Origin: a virus | Virus record (IMG/VR): IMGVR_UViG_3300006947_000003 | Location: 1-64,000 of that record | Reading direction: 5' to 3' (one strand) | DNA: 64,000 nt | Shown here: one piece after another, positions 1 to 8,748 of the stretch | Layout: each line of letters opens with the position of its first letter | Numbering within the stretch: position 1 is the stretch's first letter | Made by a program: the position numbers and the translations under genes | Notes under the pieces: generated by a model | What the model saw: the letters and a program-made list of their open reading frames with translations, nothing else | Told to the model about the DNA's origin: nothing | The model's database searches: none

Positions 1-774
1 AGTTATTACTTCTTGTGCTTTATTCCAATGCAACGGAGAGCGGATATATTCTAATGTTTTACCGATACCATCAATACTTAATTGAACAGACACACTATCG
101 AATTTTTTAAGTTTGTCAAACATCTCTTGATTATTAAAATTAGTACAGTTTGTTGTTAATGCTATATGGCAATCAGTTTTGCCTCCGTCTATTAGTTTAT
201 CTAACATTTGCGACACCTCTGGCATAATAGTAGGCTCGCCGCCTAAGAAACTTATAGAGCTTTCAGACGTTAACCCAGATATCAAATAATCTATGTTCGC
301 ATCGTCGACAATGTCGATGTTATTACCTTGATCCCAATGCCATTTAGATAGATACGGGTTTGCTTTAATTTCTTTCATTATTTGTGTACTGTACCGAGGC
401 GTACGCATTCTACATTTTAAGTTACATAAATTACTAGCACGAATATCTAAGTCTAACGGTTTGCCTAGTTCAGTGCCATTGACAATATCTAATTTCGGAC
501 TGCCGTGGTTTTCGTATTTCTTTTGGAACTCTTGTCGGGTACTTTCGGTACCAGATTCTTCTAGGTTCCAACAACCTTTACACCGATCAAGTTTTTCACC
601 TGCTAACATTCGTCGTCTAACATCTTGGTAGTAATCACTTCGCCAGTGTTTTTCAAAATCTAGAGAGTCTGGAGTATGTTCTTTTAATTCTTCTAGGCTA
701 TGACAACATAGCCGAGGTCCGTCATTTGGTTGAACGTACTTGTGTATAAATGGTGCATAACAAATATTACTCAC
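1..774 (-). CDS. Radical SAM protein, N-terminal twitch type (partial, variant cluster motif)
   Basis: The gene runs off the left edge; 258 codons are visible. I start it at a GTG (772-774) that overlaps the upstream stop as GTGAGTAA, because the next residues give the Cys-x-x-Pro-Phe opening shared by its paralogues. The N-terminal cysteine module is C5, C23/C24, C65 and C68. The radical SAM core follows, with a GGE SAM-binding motif (FLGGEPT). The cluster loop should be CxxxCxxC but reads C117-NLK-C121-RM-R124: the third cysteine codon is CGT instead of TGT (403-405). Without that ligand a canonical [4Fe-4S] cluster would be hard to hold. It is the last visible gene of the unit that starts with the acyl-carrier-like gene. 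Family assignment is firm; whether it is active is doubtful. Confidence 0.85.
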   Translation of the reverse strand, partial: MSNICYAPFIHKYVQPNDGPRLCCHSLEELKEHTPDSLDFEKHWRSDYYQDVRRRMLAGEKLDRCKGCWNLEESGTESTRQEFQKKYENHGSPKLDIVNGTELGKPLDLDIRASNLCNLKCRMRTPRYSTQIMKEIKANPYLSKWHWDQGNNIDIVDDANIDYLISGLTSESSISFLGGEPTIMPEVSQMLDKLIDGGKTDCHIALTTNCTNFNNQEMFDKLKKFDSVSVQLSIDGIGKTLEYIRSPLHWNKAQEVIT

Positions 775-1993
775 CTAGTAACTCCGATGCCCACGGATAC
801 ATATCTCTATATTTGACTGGATTGTTAAAGTCCCAAAGGTTAACATTATTGTGTAACTCTATACGTTCGCGTTCGTTTATTTCTCTAACGTTTTGTTTTA
901 ATCGTTGGGAAATCGTAAAGTAATCAAAGTCTAAATCTAAATCTAAATCTAATGATCTAAGGTCCATGCTGTCTAATTCATCAATTAGTTCAGTTCTATA
1001 TTGTAATGGTATTAATTCCCATTGAAGATAAGATGGCGTTCTTACTTCGTTATAACTTACATTATTAGTAACGGTTTCTTCTTTAACCCATTTAAGAAAG
1101 TCAGCCAGCCCTAACATATTCAATTGACTCCAACAAGGAGTTATGCTAGTTTCCATATTATGTTCTCTTAGTTTTCTATAGTTTCTTTTTAATGTATTCC
1201 ATTTAACTGGAAACCGCTGATACTCTATCCATTTGTCAGGCCCATCGATGCTACAGCCTACTTCGCATCGATCAAACTTTTTAAGTATTTCTAATACACT
1301 AGTTTTTACTGTAGTACAATTTGTTAAGAAATATATGTATAAGTTAGTTCTTCCAGCATCTATTAAGTTTAACATTAGTTCTTCTATTTCGGGCATGAGA
1401 AACGATTCGCCACCAGCAAATTTTATTTCTCTTATACTATCATTGGCCATTATAAATTCAAACAATCCGTTAATTGGATCTATATTGCCTAAGTCTTTGT
1501 AAAAGTCTGCTTGTTGACCATCCCAGTATTCTTTCGACTGTTGTGTTTGCCCTATTGCTCCTGCCTTAGTTGCCGCTATTATATTTTTTGCTATTTGATC
1601 ACTATTACCGGAGTAACACATTTTACATTGTAAGTTACATTTATTTGTAAGTCGAACATCTATTATTTCTAATACAGGAGGGTCTTCCGGGAGTACATGT
1701 CGATATTGATTTACATATTTTTTATTTTCGTGGAGTCTTGAACTAACTAGATTGTTATCTTCTTCTGCCCAGCAATTAGAACAATTAGCCGGCCTTTTAT
1801 CTTCTAAGAATTCTTTTCGTATACGAACTAACTCACTATCATTTTGGAACCAGTTATCTGACTTATTAAACAACTCACCTTTGTGACTTTGTTTTTGTAT
1901 ACAGCAAGACCTATACCCTGGTTTTGTGTCTCCGGAGGTGTGTTCAAAATAAAGTTCTCTAAATGGCACATAGCAAAAGTTCTTTCGTTCCAT
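767..1993 (-). CDS. Radical SAM protein, N-terminal twitch type
   Basis: 408 aa. The N-terminal module contains C7, C30/C31, C71 and C74, matching the SPASM/twitch pattern (FC..PF, CC, later CxxC followed by W-x-E-E-D). The radical SAM core has C119-x3-C123-x2-C126 and a GGE motif (FAGGES). These enzymes cleave SAM reductively to a 5'-deoxyadenosyl radical; the substrate here is unknown. The start ATG overlaps the stop of the QueC-like gene by one base and the end overlaps the next radical SAM gene by 8 bases, so it is translated within the same unit. Near residue 350 a tandem hexamer (TCTAAA units at 930-953) encodes a Leu-Asp repeat. Confidence 0.9.
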   Translation of the reverse strand: MERKNFCYVPFRELYFEHTSGDTKPGYRSCCIQKQSHKGELFNKSDNWFQNDSELVRIRKEFLEDKRPANCSNCWAEEDNNLVSSRLHENKKYVNQYRHVLPEDPPVLEIIDVRLTNKCNLQCKMCYSGNSDQIAKNIIAATKAGAIGQTQQSKEYWDGQQADFYKDLGNIDPINGLFEFIMANDSIREIKFAGGESFLMPEIEELMLNLIDAGRTNLYIYFLTNCTTVKTSVLEILKKFDRCEVGCSIDGPDKWIEYQRFPVKWNTLKRNYRKLREHNMETSITPCWSQLNMLGLADFLKWVKEETVTNNVSYNEVRTPSYLQWELIPLQYRTELIDELDSMDLRSLDLDLDLDFDYFTISQRLKQNVREINERERIELHNNVNLWDFNNPVKYRDMYPWASELLGE

Positions 1994-2739
1994 TAATCAA
2001 AACCCCAATGGCGTTCGTGACACCACCAACATTCTGTGTGGCAATGCGTAGTAAAATTGTTTGTTAGTACTGAGTCAAAATTTTCACAGCTTCTAGTGAT
2101 TAACATCAGTGTTTGGCGTAAGTCAAACATATCGTATAGTTCTGCTACGCCTTTTTTATCAATATTAGTTAACAATGATATACTAGTCATATTCCCCTTT
2201 TTAACCCCGTTGTCTTTTGTTTTTCCGATTTGCCAATAGCCGTCAGTATTCCAAAAGTAAGGATGTTCAATACTAATCGGATCAGTACCGGGGCGGTCTG
2301 CTTCAGGTCCTTCTAGTAATTCCGTTTTTGAATTATAAAATTGTAAGTAAACTGACGGTGGTGGGTTTTTATTTATACCAGTAAAGTATATATCAAACGG
2401 TATACGCTGATGAGTCTCATATAAATGTATGTCTTGTTCTTGTTCATATACTCCGTTGTCTGGAGATTGTTTAACAGCATGTGGTAATATATTTACTCTA
2501 GGAAAGTGAGTTTTCATCCAGAATATAACTCTAGTAGAAAACTCTCCATGGTACGGCTTTGCCCAGTCGTTAAGTGTTATAGGAAGTATAGCTGTTTTGA
2601 GTTTGTTAAGTGTTATATGATTACATAGCATATAGAAAACTATAGCACTATCTAATCCCCCCGACAGTTTAATTCCGACTGTAGAATGAGTATCATCAAA
2701 ATCAATTAAAATATCAGATTGGGAAGTAGAAATAAACAT
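1993..2739 (-). CDS. QueC-like PP-loop ATPase (adenine nucleotide alpha hydrolase fold)
   Basis: 248 aa. Near the N-terminus is the PP-loop SGGLDSA, which binds ATP and adenylates a carboxyl or carbonyl group. The C-terminus has four cysteines ending in CWWCHERHWGF, very like the zinc site of QueC (7-cyano-7-deazaguanine synthase), whose C-terminus also carries CxxC-x2-R-x2-GF. QueC makes preQ0, used for tRNA queuosine and for 7-deazaguanine in some phage DNAs. No QueD, QueE or FolE homologue lies in the window, so the true substrate may differ. It sits between iscU and a radical SAM gene; a gap of 32 bases separates it from iscU. PP-loop call is strong, preQ0 role is only possible. Confidence 0.75.
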   Translation of the reverse strand: MFISTSQSDILIDFDDTHSTVGIKLSGGLDSAIVFYMLCNHITLNKLKTAILPITLNDWAKPYHGEFSTRVIFWMKTHFPRVNILPHAVKQSPDNGVYEQEQDIHLYETHQRIPFDIYFTGINKNPPPSVYLQFYNSKTELLEGPEADRPGTDPISIEHPYFWNTDGYWQIGKTKDNGVKKGNMTSISLLTNIDKKGVAELYDMFDLRQTLMLITRSCENFDSVLTNNFTTHCHTECWWCHERHWGFD

Positions 2740-2771
2740 ATAATTACTTATTTGTTTTTATCTGTAGGTTG

Positions 2772-3164
2772 TTACCTAGTGGTTGTTTCTGGGTTCTTAC
2801 CTTGGTAATCTTTAATAGCTGATTTGATTGCGTCTTCGGCTAATACACTACAATGAATCTTAACAGGTGGCAGAGCAAGTGACTCAACAATATCCATGTT
2901 CTTAATATCTGTTGCTTCTTGTATTGTCATACCCTTGACCCAAGTAGTTAACAAGCTACTGGACGCTATGGCACTACCACAGCCATACGTTTTAAATTTA
3001 GCATCTTCAATGATACCGTCTTTAACTTTAATTTGAAGCTTCATCACGTCGCCACAAGCAGGAGCACCTACCATGCCAGTTCCGATAGACTTATCTGTCA
3101 TATCAAATTTACCTACGTTCCTTGGGTTGTTATAATGATCTAAAACTTGTTCTGAATATGCCAT
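2772..3164 (-). CDS. iscU: IscU iron-sulfur cluster scaffold
   Basis: 130 aa, the usual IscU length. IscU assembles 2Fe-2S and 4Fe-4S clusters using sulfur from the cysteine desulfurase IscS and hands them on with the HscA/HscB chaperones. All three ligand cysteines are present: C37 (GAPACGD, with D39), C62 (YGCGSAIASSS) and C105 (KIHCS). The HscA-docking motif LPPVK is intact at 98-102. No IscS, HscA, HscB or IscA is visible, so it should work with host partners. It follows the acyl-carrier-like gene and precedes the QueC-like and radical SAM genes, which suggests it supports clusters for the 13 radical SAM enzymes in the window. Confidence 0.95.
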   Translation of the reverse strand: MAYSEQVLDHYNNPRNVGKFDMTDKSIGTGMVGAPACGDVMKLQIKVKDGIIEDAKFKTYGCGSAIASSSLLTTWVKGMTIQEATDIKNMDIVESLALPPVKIHCSVLAEDAIKSAIKDYQGKNPETTTR

Positions 3165-3181
3165 TCTATGGCCTCCGTTAT

Positions 3182-3421
3182 TTAACTACCGTAACTATTA
3201 CGGTTGCGTTCTATTGTATCAAAGATATCTTGTACTGTGTTGATTGCTCTAGCTTCGGTATCACTAATAGTACAATCCCACTTATCTTCTACTTCAATTA
3301 TTAATTCAATAATAGTAAAATCATCTGAGCCCAAGTCGTCTATTAGATGTGACTCTGGTTTAATTAACGCTTCGTCTACATCTAGTTTATGACTCAAGTA
3401 ACTTATTAACTTATCTATCAT
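3182..3421 (-). CDS. Acyl-carrier-protein-like protein lacking the attachment serine
   Basis: 79 aa with the four-helix ACP pattern, an acidic helix II and the standard LIDDLG...ELIIEVEDKW region. In ordinary ACPs the phosphopantetheine is attached to Ser in a DSL motif; here the aligned residues are D33-D34-F35, so serine is replaced by Asp34. A nearby S32 is two residues off position. It therefore probably cannot carry an acyl chain in the usual way. First gene after an exact sigma-70 promoter, with a GGGAG ribosome binding site, and followed 17 bases later by iscU. ACP is known to bind the cysteine desulfurase in mitochondria and to co-purify with E. coli IscS, so a role beside IscU is a reasonable guess. 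Confidence 0.8.
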   Translation of the reverse strand: MIDKLISYLSHKLDVDEALIKPESHLIDDLGSDDFTIIELIIEVEDKWDCTISDTEARAINTVQDIFDTIERNRNSYGS

Positions 3422-3438
3422 ATTAATAACTCCCTCTT

Positions 3439-3467
3439 ATTATACTATATTTATTGGCAATTGTCAA
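3439..3467 (-). promoter_or_regulatory. Exact consensus sigma-70 promoter for the ACP-iscU-queC-like-radical SAM unit
   Basis: On the minus strand TTGACA (3467-3462), a 17-bp spacer and TATAAT (3444-3439). It lies in the 46-bp gap upstream of the ACP-like gene, and its -35 box directly abuts the stop codon of the preceding radical SAM gene. The predicted start is near 3432, followed by a GGGAG ribosome binding site. A perfect match in both hexamers and spacing points to host RNA polymerase and early transcription. Confidence 0.9.
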
Positions 3468-4880
3468 CTATGCTGGTCCGTTTACAACTCCGTCAATATC
3501 AAAGTTTAACACTTCTGATTGGAAATCGTTTTTACATCTATCATAGTACCTAGTTAAATGTGGTTCGATAGCCAGTGTATCAGTTCCGCGCACTTCGTCT
3601 AATGCCATTTGATGTCTAACAAACTGTAGCATTAATCGTTTCTTCTTGCCTTCTGTTATACCTTGAGTAGTGTGGCCGCTGATCTCTCTGTTTAATTCAG
3701 AGCGAATAGTACGGAACCATTGTATTTCTTTCTTATTCATCTTGAACTCTACGATACATTCATCAAGCAATTTGTGTATTAATTCTTTATGATCATCATC
3801 TAACCAACAGATTGATAAGAATAACGGATCCACAATAGGTAAAAATGATATACCTCTATGCTTTGGAAAGTATCGTCTATATCCTTCTAGGAACCATTTC
3901 ATTGTATCTTTTATTTGGAATATACCTTGGGGTTGTACAACCGAACCGATACCTGCCCAATGCAGATTTGGAAGTTTAAAAACTTCGTGGAAGATTTGTT
4001 CATGTCTATCCCATTTAGTTCCGTGACGTAAATATTCTTCTAACTCACCAGTTCCGTCAAAGCTAAAGTTAATTGTAACGTGTTTGAATTGACTAATAAC
4101 TTTTTCAATACGTTTGTTCCAACTTGTAGCATTTGTAATTAAGTGTAAGAAGATATTTTTAGCATGTCCAGAGTCTACTACTTTTTGTAATACTTTATGT
4201 ACACGTGGATCAATAAGTGTCTCACCACCTGACATCTTTAACCACTTAACATCTGTTAAGTCAATATTTGATACTGGGTCAAATTTAGGATCATCATAAT
4301 CAATTTGCTCTGCCCATTTACGAACAGTTGCTGACTTAGTTACTGAATCCCAATATGTCCAGCCTTGTAAAACCTTGTTGTCTAACACTTCCTTTTCAAT
4401 CTCAGAAGACCAAGTACTATTGCATGAGCGACATTTTAAGTTACATAGTTTACTAGGACGTAAGTCAATATCAATCGGCTTGCCCCATTTGTTACCTTTT
4501 ACAACATCAAGACCTAGGTGTTCGTAGTTCTTGTGGCTTGTTTCTTCGTGGTCAGCGTACTTGCTGATGAAGTGCATTCTGTTTGATTCTTCCCAAACTT
4601 TCTCACGTTCATATCTACCACAGTACCAGTCACACGCCTTAGGCATTTTGCCATCTAAGAATTCTTGTCTAATGCCTTGCATGGTATCACCTACCCAGAA
4701 CTCGTCTAGTTGTTCTCCTAGATCCTGATCCATGTCGTGCCAGCGTCCTACGATTTTGCTCATACAACATAGCTTGTGTGCCCTGTTATTTGCATTCATG
4801 TAAGCGTGAAAGAACGGGGCCGGACAGAACTTCTCATTTGGAAGTTCTTTCATTAATTGTTTTGCTTCTTTATCGTCCAT
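3468..4880 (-). CDS. Radical SAM protein, N-terminal twitch type
   Basis: 470 aa. The N-terminal module has C19, C38/C39, C83 and C87; the second pair is spaced CxxxC (CDWYC), not CxxC as in the paralogues. The radical SAM core carries C146-x3-C150-x2-C153 and a GGE motif (MSGGETL). A conserved FSFDGTGELEEYLRHG segment in the core is shared with the neighbours. It is the last gene of the 18-gene metK unit: its stop is followed directly by the promoter of the next unit. Its start overlaps the PLP-enzyme stop by one base. Substrate unknown. Confidence 0.9.
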   Translation of the reverse strand: MDDKEAKQLMKELPNEKFCPAPFFHAYMNANNRAHKLCCMSKIVGRWHDMDQDLGEQLDEFWVGDTMQGIRQEFLDGKMPKACDWYCGRYEREKVWEESNRMHFISKYADHEETSHKNYEHLGLDVVKGNKWGKPIDIDLRPSKLCNLKCRSCNSTWSSEIEKEVLDNKVLQGWTYWDSVTKSATVRKWAEQIDYDDPKFDPVSNIDLTDVKWLKMSGGETLIDPRVHKVLQKVVDSGHAKNIFLHLITNATSWNKRIEKVISQFKHVTINFSFDGTGELEEYLRHGTKWDRHEQIFHEVFKLPNLHWAGIGSVVQPQGIFQIKDTMKWFLEGYRRYFPKHRGISFLPIVDPLFLSICWLDDDHKELIHKLLDECIVEFKMNKKEIQWFRTIRSELNREISGHTTQGITEGKKKRLMLQFVRHQMALDEVRGTDTLAIEPHLTRYYDRCKNDFQSEVLNFDIDGVVNGPA

Positions 4881-5845
4881 TATAGTTTTAACTCTCCTCG
4901 CCTAACGGCTTTAAGTGCCTCCCGTATGCCCACTTTAACATAGCTTTCATCTATTAAAAAATATTCAAAGTCTTTGTGGTATCTCGGTAGCATTGTAACA
5001 TGTAAGCAGTTTGTCTCTTGCATACTGTATTTAGCACATAATTGTTTGTACCAGTCCAAATACTTATTAGCCTGCCAATCGGGGCTAAAGTTATCCATTT
5101 GATGTAATGCTAGTTGACAGTTACTTAGAACTAGGTGTCCGTAGCTGTTTTGTTGTGCTATTGGCATCATATCGTTTTTTGGATAGTTGCTCCAGCGTAC
5201 ACCAGTTCGCATATTACCTAACCCTATCCCCTTGCTCAGGCTAAAACTAACTTCAGTAATCGCTGGGTGGTTAAGGTCAAATTCCATATCGAAGCAAGTT
5301 CCAAACCAAGCACAGTCTAGTATTACAGGTACATCTAGTGCTAAACATCTATCTAATAGCTCTTTCATTTTAGGGTGTTCACTGCCTGTGCCGCAGAATG
5401 GATGTGATAATACTACCCAGTCTCCGGGCTCAATTGGATCAGCCCATTCACCGTTTGCTTGTTTACCGGTGTGTTCATCTAGCCATGCATGGTTCTTATA
5501 TACACGTCTGTGATAAGCATATTCGCCTCTAAACAAGCGTAAACGTCTACCAGCATACCTGAAGTAAGCCTCATCAAAACTTTGTGTAGTTCCAATAATG
5601 ATGTCCCTTCTTAAATATCGTTTGCTGTGAAACTTACAGCCGTCTGTTATCTTGTTTTGTTTAGATGAATATATCCAATCAATAAATCGTTCAATGTATT
5701 GATCTTGTACTTCAAAGTACCCGGGCTCACTTAGCCATTGTTCCCATGGTGCTTCTTTTAAACTTTTTTGGAAAGCTGGATCGTATATAGCATTGTGTCT
5801 GTTCCTAAAAACTTTGCCTAGTAGTTCATCAAATTCTAATGTCAT
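4880..5845 (-). CDS. PLP-dependent aminotransferase-like enzyme (fold type I)
   Basis: 321 aa. The C-terminal half shows the fold-type-I signature: D177 in VILDCAWFG (the aspartate that pairs with the PLP ring nitrogen), K205 in SFSLSKGIGLG (Schiff-base lysine), then R213 in NMRTGVRW. The protein is shorter than the usual 380-400 aa aminotransferase and the N-terminal domain is not recognisable by eye. It could transfer an amino group to a keto-sugar or keto acid; a cysteine desulfurase is less likely because no catalytic-loop cysteine motif is evident. It lies between two radical SAM genes and overlaps the upstream one by 17 bases, so it may act on the same substrate. Confidence 0.75.
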   Translation of the reverse strand: MTLEFDELLGKVFRNRHNAIYDPAFQKSLKEAPWEQWLSEPGYFEVQDQYIERFIDWIYSSKQNKITDGCKFHSKRYLRRDIIIGTTQSFDEAYFRYAGRRLRLFRGEYAYHRRVYKNHAWLDEHTGKQANGEWADPIEPGDWVVLSHPFCGTGSEHPKMKELLDRCLALDVPVILDCAWFGTCFDMEFDLNHPAITEVSFSLSKGIGLGNMRTGVRWSNYPKNDMMPIAQQNSYGHLVLSNCQLALHQMDNFSPDWQANKYLDWYKQLCAKYSMQETNCLHVTMLPRYHKDFEYFLIDESYVKVGIREALKAVRRGELKL

Positions 5846-7424
5846 TGTCTTTTACCCATTGTTGTATAAATTCATTAATCTCAGGACAAGTTTCTGCAAA
5901 GTTCTGTCCTCTACTCTCATCTAGCTTTTTTGTGTGGTCTATAAAGTTAATTAGTGTATGACTAGTATCTTCAGAGTCCATAAATTCTAACATCTTGTTT
6001 AAGTGGTATTCTGTTTCTTCAAATAATACTTGAGGATCTTTATCCCATGATCTAACTATCTTATGTCCTATTGGCGAGTTTATATTTTCTAACGAATAGT
6101 CTTTTGGTAAACCCATACACCAATCTTTAAACCAACCGTTGATCCAAGTTGTGTATCTTTCTCTTACATACGCTTTGGCCTTAGGCGGTAAACTAGTAAC
6201 ACAATAATGTTTTGGATTGTGTACAGGGTGTTGTGTAAACCACGGAGTCTTTGCTAAACGATTTAACTTGCTCCAGTTGTTTTCAATATCCCATTCAATA
6301 ATTCCCATAGGTTCTAGTACATTAAGTATTTGAAATGTAAATGTAAACCACGGGTTAACATTATCAGGTGACTCCTTGTCTAGCTTTATTATATTTTTTT
6401 CTATCATTGGCCATTTGCTAGGGTGCCTAATATATTCATCTAGCTCTCCAATACCATCAATACTGCCACCTATATCAACACGTTTAAAATGTTTCCAATA
6501 TGTAAACAACTGTTGTGGAACATTAGTCCAGTTAGTATTATAATCTAACGTAATGTTCTCTGCTAGTCCTTGATCTATTAAGTGTTCTAATAGTTCGTAT
6601 TGCTTTTGATTAATCAACGGCTCACCGCCCGATATATGTATTAAACTAATACCTGGAGCATGAGTTTGAAAGTCTTTCCATAAGTTTGTATGGTCGTACC
6701 AATCAAAAGGGTTCCAATCTTCTTCTTGTTTCTTAGTAACTTCGTAGTCATCTACAACACTAGTAACTACAAATCCACCTGCGGCCTTTACTCTGCCTTT
6801 AACTTCTTTAAGGTTAATTCGATAGTCACCGCTTTTAAATCTGTCTAGTACTAAACTTTTATGTTCTTTGTACCACTGAGTTGACTCTGTGGGATTACAC
6901 ATACGACAAACAAGATTACATAAGTTACTAAAACGTATGTCTGCTTCAAACATAGGTGTAGCATCTACGTCTATTGTGCCGTCAGGTTGTGTTACTTTTA
7001 AACTATCCTCAAAATCAAAACGTTCATGTAAACGTCTAACATCTAGTCTACGTCTTGACTGTTGTCCCACTGAATCTTCTTTGTTACAACGCTGACATAC
7101 TTCGGACTGTTCGCCTTGAAGCATTTTACTTCTTACATCTTTTAGCATACTACAGTTTCTAGTTTCTGCTAATGAATGAGTATCAGCTCTCATAGCCACA
7201 CCGTTATCATCTCTTAATGTGCCTTTAGTTTTTCTATGAGTGTTTGCCTGTACACACATGCGATAGTCGCCGTTATTGTTTATGCTAAATGACGTCCAAG
7301 GTACAGGACACCAACTAGGATTGTCCTTCTGGAGAGTTTGTAAATATTGTTCGCTTTTGGGCAGTCCCTCTCCAGAGACATATCCTGTACCGCCAATGAA
7401 TTTTGTTTTAGGTGTGTTATTCAT
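5829..7424 (-). CDS. Radical SAM protein, N-terminal twitch type (long form)
   Basis: 531 aa, the longest of the set. N-terminal module: C39, C57 (a single Cys where paralogues have two adjacent), C110 and C113. The radical SAM core has C169-x3-C173-x2-C176 and a GGE motif (ISGGEPL), with an FKRVDIGGSIDGIGEL segment where paralogues have a similar S-x-DG stretch. An insert of about 60 residues lies between the core cysteines and the GGE motif. The start overlaps the next radical SAM gene's stop by 8 bases. Substrate unknown. Confidence 0.9.
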   Translation of the reverse strand: MNNTPKTKFIGGTGYVSGEGLPKSEQYLQTLQKDNPSWCPVPWTSFSINNNGDYRMCVQANTHRKTKGTLRDDNGVAMRADTHSLAETRNCSMLKDVRSKMLQGEQSEVCQRCNKEDSVGQQSRRRLDVRRLHERFDFEDSLKVTQPDGTIDVDATPMFEADIRFSNLCNLVCRMCNPTESTQWYKEHKSLVLDRFKSGDYRINLKEVKGRVKAAGGFVVTSVVDDYEVTKKQEEDWNPFDWYDHTNLWKDFQTHAPGISLIHISGGEPLINQKQYELLEHLIDQGLAENITLDYNTNWTNVPQQLFTYWKHFKRVDIGGSIDGIGELDEYIRHPSKWPMIEKNIIKLDKESPDNVNPWFTFTFQILNVLEPMGIIEWDIENNWSKLNRLAKTPWFTQHPVHNPKHYCVTSLPPKAKAYVRERYTTWINGWFKDWCMGLPKDYSLENINSPIGHKIVRSWDKDPQVLFEETEYHLNKMLEFMDSEDTSHTLINFIDHTKKLDESRGQNFAETCPEINEFIQQWVKDNDIRI

Positions 7425-8748
7425 GTCGTGCTAATTCTGGAAATGTTGTTCGCCAATCTGTATTCCTTATTGAATCCATTTTGTCTAGGTATTCTATAGT
7501 ATGTTCCCATTGGTGGCTGTTATCTTCTTTCATCATATGGTTAGCTACTGCTCTCAATCTATTATGGTTGTTAACACTTTTGCCGCCGCTTGGCTGGTGG
7601 TGGGTATTAATCCATTTTGTAATGTTAGTATATCGTACTAGTATTTCTTCTTTAAGTTTTTTAGGTAATACTTGTACACTTAACAACGGGGGTTGCCATA
7701 GTATGTGTATACCAATCATACCACCGAAGTTAGGATATACTGTAATCTTCTTAAAGTTTTGATTCATTTTCCATACAATGAAGTCTGGTAAATGCCAAGC
7801 ATTAAGAGCCTGTGCTGTACAATCTATTTCTACCTTTACGTTATTACTTAACTGATCGTGCCAGTGTAAACTGTCTAACTGATCCTGCCACGTACCCGGG
7901 TATCGTATGTAAGTATAACGGTCGTGTGTTCCATCCATGCTTAAATGCAATGTAACACTTTTGAAGTGAGTATAAAGTTCCTTCAACTCTTCATCTAATA
8001 TCTGTCCGTTGGTATTGAATCTTAAATCAATATGTCCGGCATTATTAGTATCAACACAATCCCGTAGGAATTTTTTAAACTCTGGGTTAACTGTTGGCTC
8101 GCCACCTATGATGTAAACACTATATAATTTTTCTATATTTTCGTTTAAACTATCCCAATAGGTACGACTTTTCTTATACCAGTTATAAGCACCAGCTTCA
8201 TTTTTATTCCAATATGTTTGACTGTCTACTTCAGAACTTATATCTAACTTCTTTAACTTGAGCCAATCGGGTATCCACAAGCTCGAGTCGCTCGGGTTAC
8301 ACATAACACACGCTAGGTTACAAGCATTGCCGAGTTTCATATCAATGTAATGTATGCCATAAGGCATACTTCCATCTGAATTCATTTTGTCTACAATTTG
8401 ATTGTAGTCTAACTGTTCGGACCATAAATCATTTTCCCACATACGTTTTGATCTATAACCTGACTCTTCTTCTTTATAACATTTACGACACACGTTCGGG
8501 CGTTCGCCATTTAACATTCCCTGACGCAACGTTTTCATATACTTTGTATTCCAAAAATCTTCAGGAGCATCTCGATGAAGTTCTACGAAGCTACCATCAT
8601 CTTTCCTGTTACATCCGATGTATTGTTCATCGTGAGTTGAATCAGAATTTGCTGTACAGCATATTTGCATTCTCCCATCAGTCCTTGTACTAAGGTGTAT
8701 GAAAGGCAATATACAAAAGCCGTCTATATCTTTAATGAGTTTAGCCAT
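7417..8748 (-). CDS. Radical SAM protein, N-terminal twitch type
   Basis: 443 aa. The N-terminal module (C12, C30/C31, C87, C90, then YKEEESG) is a textbook SPASM-like pattern but placed before the core. The core has C143-x3-C147-x2-C150 and GGE (IIGGEPT). It most resembles the protein at 12083-13582: both open FCILP(F/W)(I/V)HLSTR and share LPDFI(V/K)WK and PPLLSV/PPHLNV-type segments, so they may act on related substrates. The start ATG lies inside the last codons of the upstream gene (25-base overlap). Confidence 0.92.
   Translation of the reverse strand: MAKLIKDIDGFCILPFIHLSTRTDGRMQICCTANSDSTHDEQYIGCNRKDDGSFVELHRDAPEDFWNTKYMKTLRQGMLNGERPNVCRKCYKEEESGYRSKRMWENDLWSEQLDYNQIVDKMNSDGSMPYGIHYIDMKLGNACNLACVMCNPSDSSLWIPDWLKLKKLDISSEVDSQTYWNKNEAGAYNWYKKSRTYWDSLNENIEKLYSVYIIGGEPTVNPEFKKFLRDCVDTNNAGHIDLRFNTNGQILDEELKELYTHFKSVTLHLSMDGTHDRYTYIRYPGTWQDQLDSLHWHDQLSNNVKVEIDCTAQALNAWHLPDFIVWKMNQNFKKITVYPNFGGMIGIHILWQPPLLSVQVLPKKLKEEILVRYTNITKWINTHHQPSGGKSVNNHNRLRAVANHMMKEDNSHQWEHTIEYLDKMDSIRNTDWRTTFPELARHE

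Noticed and set aside
2369-2376. TATAAATA box within the QueC-like gene
   Set aside because: It encodes conserved residues (GINK) in the middle of a coding region, and the next gene is far downstream with no gap; likely chance.
3182-3421. Functional acyl carrier protein for fatty-acid or polyketide synthesis
   Set aside because: The attachment serine is replaced by Asp and no ketosynthase or acyl-ligase genes are seen.
4880-5845. Cysteine desulfurase (IscS/SufS)
   Set aside because: It has the PLP lysine and aspartate but I see no catalytic-loop cysteine motif and the protein is short; a general aminotransferase-like call is safer.
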